NCBI GenBank assembly: GCA_013375405.1
Contig: JABXJU010000012.1
Location: 1-37,367, forward strand
Length of the DNA: 37,367 nucleotides
Source: Candidatus Helarchaeota archaeon
GTDB taxonomy: Archaea; Asgardarchaeota; Lokiarchaeia; Helarchaeales; HEL-GB-A
Direction: 5' to 3'
Positions within the stretch are counted from its first letter, which is position 1, and each line of letters starts with the position of its first letter. This document shows, one piece after another, positions 26,678 through 34,207 of the stretch. Both the position numbers and the translations under genes were made by a program. Below the pieces are notes generated by a model, which was not told the origin of the DNA, searched no databases, and worked only from the letters and a program-made list of their open reading frames with translations.

Positions 26678-27010
26678 ATGATTGGCGAAAATTCTATAAA
26701 AGAAAAATTAAAAAAGATAATTATTGAACGGGTAAAATTTAAAGCCCCCCCACAGGAGATAAAAGATGATACAGCGCTTTTTGGCCCAGAAGATCCAGAA
26801 GGATTAGGTTTAGAGTCCATAGATGCTTTAGATATTGCTGCAGGGATTGAGAAAGAATTGGGAGTTAGAGTTAATGAACAAGACGATTTACCTGCTAAAT
26901 TCTATTCGATTAATACTTTGACAGAGTATATAAAAGAGCTAATGCAAAAAAGCAGCGAAGAGGCTCAAAAATATGATTCCAGAATTGAGGAGGAGCTTAA
27001 CGATGGATAA
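26678..27010 (+). CDS. Acyl carrier protein 2
   Basis: A 110-residue ACP. The phosphopantetheine Ser47 lies in GLGLESIDALDIAAGIEKELGV, with Glu in place of the usual Asp before Ser. GGGGTGAG precedes ATG 26678. It overlaps the first U32 gene by 8 bases. A second ACP beside KR and the U32 pair suggests these work on ACP-bound chains (inference). Confidence 0.93.
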   Translation: MIGENSIKEKLKKIIIERVKFKAPPQEIKDDTALFGPEDPEGLGLESIDALDIAAGIEKELGVRVNEQDDLPAKFYSINTLTEYIKELMQKSSEEAQKYDSRIEEELNDG

Positions 27011-28223
27011 AGAAATGGGTTTATCGGTAGCTACTAATTGGGATATAGAATTACTTGACGGGCTAAAGGAACTTTCTCATGTGAAGAATGTTTTTGGCAA
27101 GATGCCTTTGGATATTATTGGGGGAGGGAGGGCACATCAAGTTTTACCTACTGTAGATAAGGAAGGAGTAAAAAGGCACGTAGAAGAAGCTCACAAAAGG
27201 GGATTAACTTTTACTTATCTATTAAATGCTAATTGTCTTGGGAATATTGAACATAAGCCAGAGGAGCAAGGTAAGATATATAATTTTCTAGGCTGGCTTT
27301 CGGATATAGAAGTTGATGCAGTAACTCTAACTAATCCGATTCTAATTCGATTGGTGAAGAAATCATTTCCCAAGCTAAAAATAGGAGTTAGTGTATTTGC
27401 TCAAGTTAGTAGTATACAGATGGCCCAAGCTTATGAGGATATGGGTTGTGATTTGATTACTTTACCTTATTTTTTGAACAGAGACTTTAAACTTTTGGAA
27501 AGTATTAGAAAAGCAGTGAAGTGTGAATTGCAACTTTTTGTACAAAATGCTTGTATGCATTCTTGTACGACAGCTATAGCCCATGGTTGTTTCATGTCCC
27601 ATGCTTCTCAAGTAGCTCAAGGGAATGATTTAGTTATGGAATATTACGCAGCTAATTGTGCTTTAATAAAGCTAAGAAATCCGGAAGAATATATCAAGTC
27701 TCGTTGGATTCGGCCCGAAGATCTTAGGATTTACAAAAGCTTAGGATACAGCCGTTTTAAAATAACGGATAGATCTAGAAGTACTTCCTGGTTGCTTAAC
27801 ACGGCAAAAGCATATAATAATGGAAAATATGAAGGGAATCTGGCCGATATCCTTTCAATCGAGAGTCCTGAATACAAGAGCAAACATTATCATCCTTCGA
27901 TTTTTGCAAATGTAAGAAGATTGTTTATAGATCAAATAGACCGAATCCCTTCATATGTAAGAAAATGGGTGGGATTACAAAATAAAGGGGAAGGTCGTCC
28001 TTATATTGATAATCAGGCTTTAGATGGATTTTTAGAATATTTTAAAGAAATTAATTGTCGATTGATATCTTGTAAAGATTGTAGATATTGCAAGACGGTA
28101 GCAGATAAGGTAATAAGATTCAACGAAGAGGGAAAAGAAGAATATATTGACATGAGTAACGATGCTTTAGAAGACTATATAAAAAGTTTTGAATTGCAGG
28201 CAAGGAGAGATAAAGTTAAGTAA
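27003..28223 (+). CDS. U32-family Fe-S protein, copy 1 (UbiU/UbiV-like)
   Basis: About 406 residues from ATG 27003, favoured over ATG 26973 because GAGGAGGAG (26987-26995) is well placed. It belongs to the U32 'peptidase' family. Four Cys at 184, 188, 196 and 219 (NACMHSC, AHGC, AANC) occupy the region that binds a 4Fe-4S cluster in UbiU, UbiV and RlhA. A second group, Cys352, 357, 360 and 363 (CRLISCKDCRYC), lies near the C-terminus. Established relatives carry out O2-independent hydroxylation; a similar role on a lipid here is inferred. Its N-terminal third is nearly identical to that of copy 2. Confidence 0.85.
   Translation: MDKEMGLSVATNWDIELLDGLKELSHVKNVFGKMPLDIIGGGRAHQVLPTVDKEGVKRHVEEAHKRGLTFTYLLNANCLGNIEHKPEEQGKIYNFLGWLSDIEVDAVTLTNPILIRLVKKSFPKLKIGVSVFAQVSSIQMAQAYEDMGCDLITLPYFLNRDFKLLESIRKAVKCELQLFVQNACMHSCTTAIAHGCFMSHASQVAQGNDLVMEYYAANCALIKLRNPEEYIKSRWIRPEDLRIYKSLGYSRFKITDRSRSTSWLLNTAKAYNNGKYEGNLADILSIESPEYKSKHYHPSIFANVRRLFIDQIDRIPSYVRKWVGLQNKGEGRPYIDNQALDGFLEYFKEINCRLISCKDCRYCKTVADKVIRFNEEGKEEYIDMSNDALEDYIKSFELQARRDKVK
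27021..27396 (+). repeat. Near-identical tract, copy 1 (U32 gene N-terminal third)
   Basis: 376 bases match 28261-28636 with five mismatches, all in the first 152 bases; the last 224 bases are identical. Similarity then falls sharply after GTGTAT, while the remaining genes are clearly divergent. This pattern fits a gene conversion tract or a recent partial duplication. Confidence 0.92.
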
Positions 28224-28242
28224 TAAAAAGGAGTTGGCATCT

Positions 28243-29370
28243 ATGACAGATAAGATGTATTTATCGGTGGCTACCAATTGGGATATAGGATTACTTGACG
28301 GGCTAAAGGAACTTTCTCATGTGAAGAATGTTTTTGGTAAGATGCCTTTGGATATTATTGGGGGAGGGAGGGCACATCAAGTTTTACCTACTGTAGATAA
28401 GGAAGGAGTAAAGAGGCACGTAGAAGAAGCTCACAAAAGGGGATTAACTTTTACTTATCTATTAAATGCTAATTGTCTTGGGAATATTGAACATAAGCCA
28501 GAGGAGCAAGGTAAGATATATAATTTTCTAGGCTGGCTTTCGGATATAGAAGTTGATGCAGTAACTCTAACTAATCCGATTCTAATTCGATTGGTGAAGA
28601 AATCATTTCCCAAGCTAAAAATAGGAGTTAGTGTATATAATCAAGTGATCGATATATGGATGGCTTGCATTTTTGAAGACCAGGGTTGTGATTACATTGA
28701 AGTGTCATATTTCATGAATAGAGAATTTGAAATGCTAAAGAAAATCCGTGAAAAGGTGAAATGTGAACTTCATCTTTTGGTACAGAACGCTTGTTTATAT
28801 TTTTGTCCAGATGTAACAGAACATAGTTGTTTTGTGTCACATATTTCTAATATCAAGCAGAATTTACTTGTTGAATATTATTCGAATAATTGTATTCTTA
28901 AGAGATTGAAAGAACCTGAGGAATATATTAAATCTCGCTGGATTCGCCCTGAAGACTTAAAGTATTATGAAGAATTAGGTTTCCATTGTTTTAAAATAAT
29001 AAATAATTCAAAAAGCACCCCGTGGTTACTTAATGCGGCCAAAGCTTATAATAGTCAGAAATATGAAGGTAATTTAGTAGATATTCTTTCCCTCGAATAT
29101 CAGAATATCGATCCTTTGGTTTTTCAAAAAGTAGGTTATCCATATATTGATAACCAAGCTTTAGATGGATTCTTAGAATGGTTTAAAAAGGTGAATTGCC
29201 GATTAATATCTTGTAAGGATTGTGGATATTGTAAAAAGGTAGCAGATAAGGTAATAAAATTTGATGAGGAAGCGAGAAAAGAGTATATAAGGACGAGTAG
29301 CAAAGCACTAGAGCGCTATATAAAAAGCTTCGAATCGCAGGCCACGAATAATCGAAAGGCGTTAAGATGA
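28243..29370 (+). CDS. U32-family Fe-S protein, copy 2 (UbiU/UbiV-like)
   Basis: About 375 residues from ATG 28243, preceded by AAAAGGAG; ATG 28189 lies inside the previous gene and is less likely. The Cys pattern is kept: NACLYFC, EHSC and SNNC in the middle, and CRLISCKDCGYC near the C-terminus. It is about 30 residues shorter than copy 1 before the C-terminal Cys group. UbiU and UbiV act as a heterodimer, so two adjacent divergent U32 genes fit a heterodimer. The stop overlaps the ATG of a decayed reductase gene (ATGA). Confidence 0.85.
   Translation: MTDKMYLSVATNWDIGLLDGLKELSHVKNVFGKMPLDIIGGGRAHQVLPTVDKEGVKRHVEEAHKRGLTFTYLLNANCLGNIEHKPEEQGKIYNFLGWLSDIEVDAVTLTNPILIRLVKKSFPKLKIGVSVYNQVIDIWMACIFEDQGCDYIEVSYFMNREFEMLKKIREKVKCELHLLVQNACLYFCPDVTEHSCFVSHISNIKQNLLVEYYSNNCILKRLKEPEEYIKSRWIRPEDLKYYEELGFHCFKIINNSKSTPWLLNAAKAYNSQKYEGNLVDILSLEYQNIDPLVFQKVGYPYIDNQALDGFLEWFKKVNCRLISCKDCGYCKKVADKVIKFDEEARKEYIRTSSKALERYIKSFESQATNNRKALR
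28261..28636 (+). repeat. Near-identical tract, copy 2 (U32 gene N-terminal third)
   Basis: Partner of 27021-27396 at a constant offset of 1240 bases, with five mismatches, four of them synonymous (the other is Glu to Gly). Confidence 0.92.
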
Positions 29371-30031
29371 AATTGTCAGGGAAAATAGGAACTTCACATA
29401 CAAAGGCAATTCAAATTTACTTGTTAAAAAGATTTTTGGAACAACAGAAGAATTTTAAGGTGAAACAGAAAGTATTAATTTAAGTAATATAAGAATAAAT
29501 TTTTGTGTTGCTTGTACTAATTGTAGGAGCACCGGCGTCTACATTCAAAATGATGATTATGAATTTGTGTTAGAAAAATCGTTAAATGCGCGTGGCACAG
29601 TTTTGGCCAGTCCAGTTTATGTTTTAAATGTAACTGCACCGAAGAAGGTATTCAAAGAAGATGCCTTTTTACTCATAAACCATTGCTTCAGGACAAATAC
29701 GGCTGAAACGTAGCTGTTTCTGCTGGCTTTTGGGGAGGTGAAGCTTTAAATATTTGGAAGGTTTTTCCAATTTATGGGCGTAACAACTGTAGGAGGATTA
29801 TGTGCCAGAGTAATTATACTAGGCCATTTTGAATAGAAAGAGGCTGTTTTTGAATGTGCTCTGCAACCAAGAAAAGCTGTCGTTAAATCTATTAATGAAA
29901 AACGGAAATGCCTCAAAACTGCTCGGCAAATTACATCACATGAGCGTGGAACTGAGAGAGTCCTCAAGGATAAGAATATTTTTCAAGCTGATTACCAATA
30001 TTGGAGAAAAAAAGGTGGTTATGATTTTTAA
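29367..30031 (+). pseudogene. Decayed NADPH-dependent FMN reductase (flavodoxin fold)
   Basis: ATG 29367 overlaps the U32 stop and reads 38 codons to 29483. Coding similarity continues in other frames: INFCVACTNCRSTGVYIQ, DDYEFVLEK, TVLASPVYVLNV, then GFWGGEALN and FMGVTTVGGLCAR. This is the order of an iron-sulfur flavoprotein/FMN reductase family protein (C..C..C then DD, then ASPVY). At least three frame changes and stops are present. The tail reads to about 30031 (YQYWRKKGGYDF). Confidence 0.78.
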
Positions 30032-30048
30032 TTTGAATAAGAATAATG

Positions 30049-30368
30049 ATGAAAGGGAAATATGATGTTATTATGACTGGTGTGGGCTTTGCATAACTGG
30101 CTTGTGCCAATGCACTAGTAAGAAGTGGTTTCCTAGTATCAGTTGTAAAAAATATTTCGAGCCAGGAGAATACGCTGGTTCTTACAAAAGAGGAGAATTC
30201 ATATTTATTGTTCCAGATATAATTTTTGATACATCTTCGATTCTAAAATATCCCAACATTAAGAATAAAGTGAAAGTGATTGAGTGCAAACCTTTAGCTA
30301 AGTTTATTTTTCCCGATTTTGAGTTTGTATGGTTAGGTGAAGTAGAAAAGAATATAGAAGAAACGTAA
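30049..30368 (+). pseudogene. Decayed N-terminus of a phytoene-desaturase-like FAD oxidoreductase
   Basis: ATG 30049 gives KYDVIMTGVGFA, a stop, then LACANALVRSGFLVSVV: the FAD-binding dinucleotide fold of CrtI-like proteins with a stop where Gly-Gly is expected. After a frameshift the sequence reads EYAGSYKRGEFIFIVPDIIFDTSS, then KVIECKPLAKFIFPDFEFVW, as in NAD(P)/FAD-dependent desaturase relatives. About 105 of roughly 500 residues remain. It may once have introduced double bonds in the pathway product (inference). Confidence 0.75.
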
Positions 30369-30384
30369 TTATCATATACTTAAG

Positions 30385-30411
30385 TTGACATATTCTTGCC
30401 CACCTTATAAC
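30385..30411 (+). promoter_or_regulatory. Possible promoter upstream of the KS-KS fusion
   Basis: A perfect -35 TTGACA (30385-30390) is followed after 15 bases by TATAAC (30406-30411). The spacer is shorter than the usual 17, so this is tentative. It lies after the decayed genes and just before the fusion gene, where a new promoter would be useful. Confidence 0.35.
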
Positions 30412-30448
30412 TATAAGAGTAAATGGATGACATTTCAAGAGGTACATA

Positions 30449-32953
30449 ATGAGGCGACAAGTTGTTGTAACAGGAATTGGAGTTCTTACATCTGTTGCAG
30501 CTAATAAGATAAAATATATAGATGCCTTAAAAAAGGGTACTTCGGGTATCAAAGAAATTACCTTATTTGATACACAATCCTACAAAACTAAAAGAGGTGG
30601 AGAAATAGACAAAGAAATTTTGGAGGATTATTTCTCCGAGAGAGAACGAAGAAAGTTAGATCGGGCTTCCCAGTTAGTTTTACTATCCACAGACATGGCA
30701 GTAAGGGACAGTGGGTTAAGTTTTGATAGAGTAGATAAAGATCGATGTGGAATAATCTTAGGGACCACTCTTGGAGGAGTATTATCTGGAGAGAAATTTT
30801 ACCGTAAGTTTTTCCATCATTCTACAAACAACAAGGACTTCTTCTTATTATTAGAGTATCCTCCGTATATCTCAGCTTATCATGTGGCTTCAAAATACAA
30901 TCTCAGGGGAATAGTGGAAACTATCTCTACAGCATGTTCTTCAAGCGGACATGCTATTGGACTAGGTATGCGCGAAATACAAAATGAGAAAATGGATGTG
31001 ATGATAGTTGGAGGGTTTGACGTTGTTTCCGAATTTGCATATGCTGGCTTTGAATCACTGGGGTTATTGTCATCTGATATTAAACCTTTTGATAAGAACC
31101 GGAAAGGTTTTGTTTTAGGTGAAGGAGCAGGCATTCTAGTCATTGAATTATTGGAACATGCATTAGCAAGAGGTGCTAATATTTATTGTGAACTGTGCGG
31201 TTACGGCGCTAGCAGTGATGCCTATTCTATGACCATTTCAGATCCTGCAGGGAAAGGATTTATTAAAGCGATGGAGTTAGCAATAAGAGATTCTAATATT
31301 AAACTCAAGGAAATAGAATATGTAAATGCCCATGGTGTAGGAATAAAAATGGTAGATTTGATTGAGACAAGAGCCATAAAAAAAGTCTTTGGGGATTTAG
31401 CTTATGGAATCTCTATTAGCTCAACGAAGTCTATGGTTGGACATACCTTAGGCGCAAGTGGTGCGATTGAAATTATTGCTGCTATTTTAGGCTTAAATTA
31501 TGACTTTATACCTCCAACAATAAACTATGAATTTCCAGATTCAGAATGTAATCTTTTTTATGTCCCTAACAGAAGTATAGAAAAACAAGTCAATGTAGTA
31601 ATGTCAAACTCTTTTGGTTTTGGTGGCAGTAATTGCGTAATTATTGCAAAGAAGTATTTAGGTGAAAGAATTTCAAAAGAGAAGTATTATTTCAAATTCA
31701 AAAAAAGTATGAGTAAAAACAATAGACGAAAGGAAATTGTAATAACTGGAACAGGAGTAATTATGCCCTTTGGCGTCGGAATAGATTTATTCTGGAACTA
31801 TCTAAAAGAGGGTAGGTCAAGGTTTGGGAAAATAACAGGTTTTAATACAAGAGAGTGCAAATCAGAATTGAGTGGGGAAATAGAAAGTTTATATTTGGAA
31901 AAATTTGATAAAGACTTTAGATTTTTAAGGTTACCGAAGGCATCTCAACTTGCTATTGTTGCAACTGCTTCTGCTCTTTCGGATGCTGATTTAAACCCTA
32001 GTGTAGAAACTGGTGGAATATTTTATGGCAGCGATTCAGGTGTCTTGAAGGCAACCGAGGACATTTTTCGCAACTTACTTGAAGATGGTATATTGGGTAT
32101 ACATACTTGGTTATTTCCAGAAACTGTATTTAACGCGCCTGCCGCGCACTGTAGTATCCGTAATAAAATTAAAGGTCCAACCCTTGCATTTGCTACTGGG
32201 TGTGTAAGCGGGATTTTGGGAATAGTTAAAGCAGCGGATTTTTTACAACAAGATGGTTCGGTAGATTGGATGGTAGCGGTTGCTTCAGAGGAACTAACAA
32301 AAACGAGATCAATAGCTGAGTGGTATCTCGGAAAAACTTCGCCTCAAGGAGATGGTATCGAGATTTCTTGTCCGTTCGATGCAAGGAGAAACGGATCTAT
32401 AATTTCCGAAGGTGGAGCTGCACTTGTCTTGGAGACAAAAGATCATGCTATAAAACGTAGTGCAAAAATATATGGTAAAATAAAGGGAATTGGTATATCT
32501 TTTGGTAGATATATAAGAGGAAGGGAGCAACAATTTAGAAAAGGGATAGAACTTGCCATAGAAAAAGCTCTTAATGATGCGAACATGGTGTCCAAGGATA
32601 TACACGGTATCATATCTGGGGCATATTCAGATAGAGTCTGTGATAGAATAGAATCAGAAGCCATAAAAAATGTTCTTGGGGAGTTTGCCAATAAGGTCCC
32701 AGTTACAAATATAAAATCTCTTATTGGAGAGACTTGCTCGGTAAGTGGTATTCTTGGTACTATTGCTTCATTTCAAATTATTAAGACCAATTTAGTCTTC
32801 CCGATAGCTAATCTTATTCATGTAGATCCAAATTGTGAGGGTTTGAATTACGTAATTCAATTCGCACAAAAAAAAGAAATCGCGAACGTTTTAATAAATT
32901 GCTATGAATATCAGGGTGGGTCAATTGTCTCAATAATAGTTTCAAAAAGCTAA
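30449..32953 (+). CDS. Single-chain ketosynthase / CLF-like fusion
   Basis: An 834-residue protein made of two full KS domains. Domain 1 (residues 1-405) has a complete triad: Cys163 (STACSSSGHAIG), His295 (AHGVGI), His332 (STKSMVGHTLGASG), and GFGGSN. Domain 2 starts near Met421 (RRKEIVITGTGVIMPFG) and keeps Cys585 (ATGCVSGILG) but lacks both His (SGAYSDRVCD; IKSLIGETCSVSG). A basic linker (about residues 406-425) joins them. This looks like a KS and its CLF-like partner fused in one chain. No AT, KR or ACP domain is attached, so it is not a modular type I PKS. AGAGGT precedes the start. Confidence 0.92.
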   Translation: MRRQVVVTGIGVLTSVAANKIKYIDALKKGTSGIKEITLFDTQSYKTKRGGEIDKEILEDYFSERERRKLDRASQLVLLSTDMAVRDSGLSFDRVDKDRCGIILGTTLGGVLSGEKFYRKFFHHSTNNKDFFLLLEYPPYISAYHVASKYNLRGIVETISTACSSSGHAIGLGMREIQNEKMDVMIVGGFDVVSEFAYAGFESLGLLSSDIKPFDKNRKGFVLGEGAGILVIELLEHALARGANIYCELCGYGASSDAYSMTISDPAGKGFIKAMELAIRDSNIKLKEIEYVNAHGVGIKMVDLIETRAIKKVFGDLAYGISISSTKSMVGHTLGASGAIEIIAAILGLNYDFIPPTINYEFPDSECNLFYVPNRSIEKQVNVVMSNSFGFGGSNCVIIAKKYLGERISKEKYYFKFKKSMSKNNRRKEIVITGTGVIMPFGVGIDLFWNYLKEGRSRFGKITGFNTRECKSELSGEIESLYLEKFDKDFRFLRLPKASQLAIVATASALSDADLNPSVETGGIFYGSDSGVLKATEDIFRNLLEDGILGIHTWLFPETVFNAPAAHCSIRNKIKGPTLAFATGCVSGILGIVKAADFLQQDGSVDWMVAVASEELTKTRSIAEWYLGKTSPQGDGIEISCPFDARRNGSIISEGGAALVLETKDHAIKRSAKIYGKIKGIGISFGRYIRGREQQFRKGIELAIEKALNDANMVSKDIHGIISGAYSDRVCDRIESEAIKNVLGEFANKVPVTNIKSLIGETCSVSGILGTIASFQIIKTNLVFPIANLIHVDPNCEGLNYVIQFAQKKEIANVLINCYEYQGGSIVSIIVSKS

Positions 32954-32954
32954 T

Positions 32955-33047
32955 GTGAAAAAGAGTTTTGCTTTTCTAGGCCAAGGTTCTCAATTTGGAA
33001 GAATGGGCCAGTATTCAACATCTTCGTTCAGTACATTTGTGATTTAG
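32955..33047 (+). pseudogene. Decayed start of a second malonyltransferase
   Basis: GTG 32955 reads KKSFAFLGQGSQFGRMGQY and stops after 30 codons. The LGQGSQF..MG motif is the N-terminus of FabD-type transferases; compare the intact gene at 8784. The rest is missing. Confidence 0.6.
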
Positions 33048-33081
33048 TTGAAAAAGCTTTATAGTTACTTAAGGAGAGGAT

Positions 33082-33960
33082 ATGAAGATTAGTTTTTGCT
33101 CTATTGCTTTTCGTCATCGGCCGATGTTACTTGAAGATATGATATTTATAATTAGCGAATTAGGCTATGATGGTATCGAAATATGGGGAGACCATTTAAA
33201 AGGTTACGAGACTTCATTGGAAAAAATAAAGAAACTTTTGTATTGGAAAAATCTTGAAGTAAGCATGATTTCACCTTATTTTGACTTTACTGGTAGCACT
33301 CAAAAATGGAACAGTAGTATCCTTACAGCAAGAAAATTTATCCAGTTCGCTAAAGAATTGGATTGTTCTTTGATCCGTTGTTTTACTGGTAAGGTCTCCT
33401 CTGAGTTCGCAACAAAAAGACAATGGAAGAGATGTATCGATGGTATAAAATATATTGCGCAGATTGCTAAAAAGGATAATATCACTTTAGCTATAGAAAT
33501 TCATCCAAATACGCTCATGGACACGAATGATTCAACTATGAGATTACTGGAAGAAGTAGACGAAGATAATGTCAAACTTAATTTAGATTTTTACAATATG
33601 TGGGAAATGGACCAAATCTCCCCTTTGAAACTTTTGGACAAGCTTTATCCGTGGGTGGTGCATATTCATGCAAAGAATGCCGTTTTGTCGAAGGGTCGCA
33701 TCAGTCCATTTTGGTATGTAATGGATAAAGGTCGTGATTTACTGGGAATAAGGAATCTCTCTAAAGGCGACTTGGACTATGATTTAATTCTAAAGGAATT
33801 AATAAATAAAGGATATGATAAATATATCTCAATAGAATGTTTTGAGACCCGCCGATTTCCTTTACGGGTAGCAAAAGAAGAAATCATCTACTTCCGCCGT
33901 ATTTTATCTTCTTTACAAAGCAGAATGGGAAACACATTACAAAGCGCACGTAATCTCTAG
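33082..33960 (+). CDS. Sugar phosphate isomerase/epimerase-like TIM barrel
   Basis: A 292-residue xylose-isomerase-like TIM barrel (AP_endonuc_2 superfamily). It shows FCSIAFRHRPMLLEDMIFII, LGYDGIEIWGDHL, LAIEIHPNTLMDT, KLNLDFYNMWEM, WVVHIHAKNA and YISIECFETR, with the usual metal-binding Glu, Asp, His and Glu positions. AAGGAGAGG precedes ATG 33082. Substrate is unknown; it may act on a sugar or hydroxy acid attached to the product or may be unrelated to the pathway. It is the last gene before the right-hand regulators. Confidence 0.85.
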   Translation: MKISFCSIAFRHRPMLLEDMIFIISELGYDGIEIWGDHLKGYETSLEKIKKLLYWKNLEVSMISPYFDFTGSTQKWNSSILTARKFIQFAKELDCSLIRCFTGKVSSEFATKRQWKRCIDGIKYIAQIAKKDNITLAIEIHPNTLMDTNDSTMRLLEEVDEDNVKLNLDFYNMWEMDQISPLKLLDKLYPWVVHIHAKNAVLSKGRISPFWYVMDKGRDLLGIRNLSKGDLDYDLILKELINKGYDKYISIECFETRRFPLRVAKEEIIYFRRILSSLQSRMGNTLQSARNL

Positions 33961-34047
33961 TTCTGTGCCAAAATACAGTTATATTTACGTAGTTTAATAG
34001 AGCTCACCTGTAATTTTGTAGTATCCTTCCAGGAGCGTCTTTCTGTC

Positions 34048-34062
34048 TTGCCTATCAGGCAA
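34048..34062. repeat. Perfect inverted repeat TTGCCT-ATC-AGGCAA
   Basis: A 6-bp perfect stem with a 3-base spacer in the gap after the TIM-barrel gene and 37 bases before a good -35 element. It has no T-run, so it is a poor terminator and could be an operator or a weak hairpin. Confidence 0.35.
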
Positions 34063-34098
34063 TCCCGTAAAAAATTCAAATCAAATTTTATTAAAAAA

Positions 34099-34127
34099 TT
34101 GACCTCCGCCACAAAATAAAGTATAAT
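34099..34127 (+). promoter_or_regulatory. Sigma70-type promoter for the right-hand regulator
   Basis: TTGACC (34099-34104), 17 bases, TATAAT (34122-34127), near consensus and 80 bases upstream of ATG 34208. This marks the regulator as its own transcription unit. Confidence 0.7.
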
Positions 34128-34207
34128 ATCAACGCAAAAATATTTCTTTTCTCTTTCTACAAGGCATATTATTTATCAATCCTAAAAAGTCGGGGAGGGA
34201 GCTAAAG

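Noticed and set aside
26973..27002. Earlier start for the first U32 gene
   Set aside because: The ATG at 26973 lies before the ribosome binding site that serves ATG 27003.
27003..29370. Collagenase-type peptidases
   Set aside because: The U32 'peptidase' name is historical; the Cys pattern and SCP2 neighbour fit the Fe-S hydroxylase branch better.
30449..32953. Modular type I PKS
   Set aside because: Only two KS domains are present, with no AT, KR, DH or ACP in the same chain; the second KS lacks the His residues.
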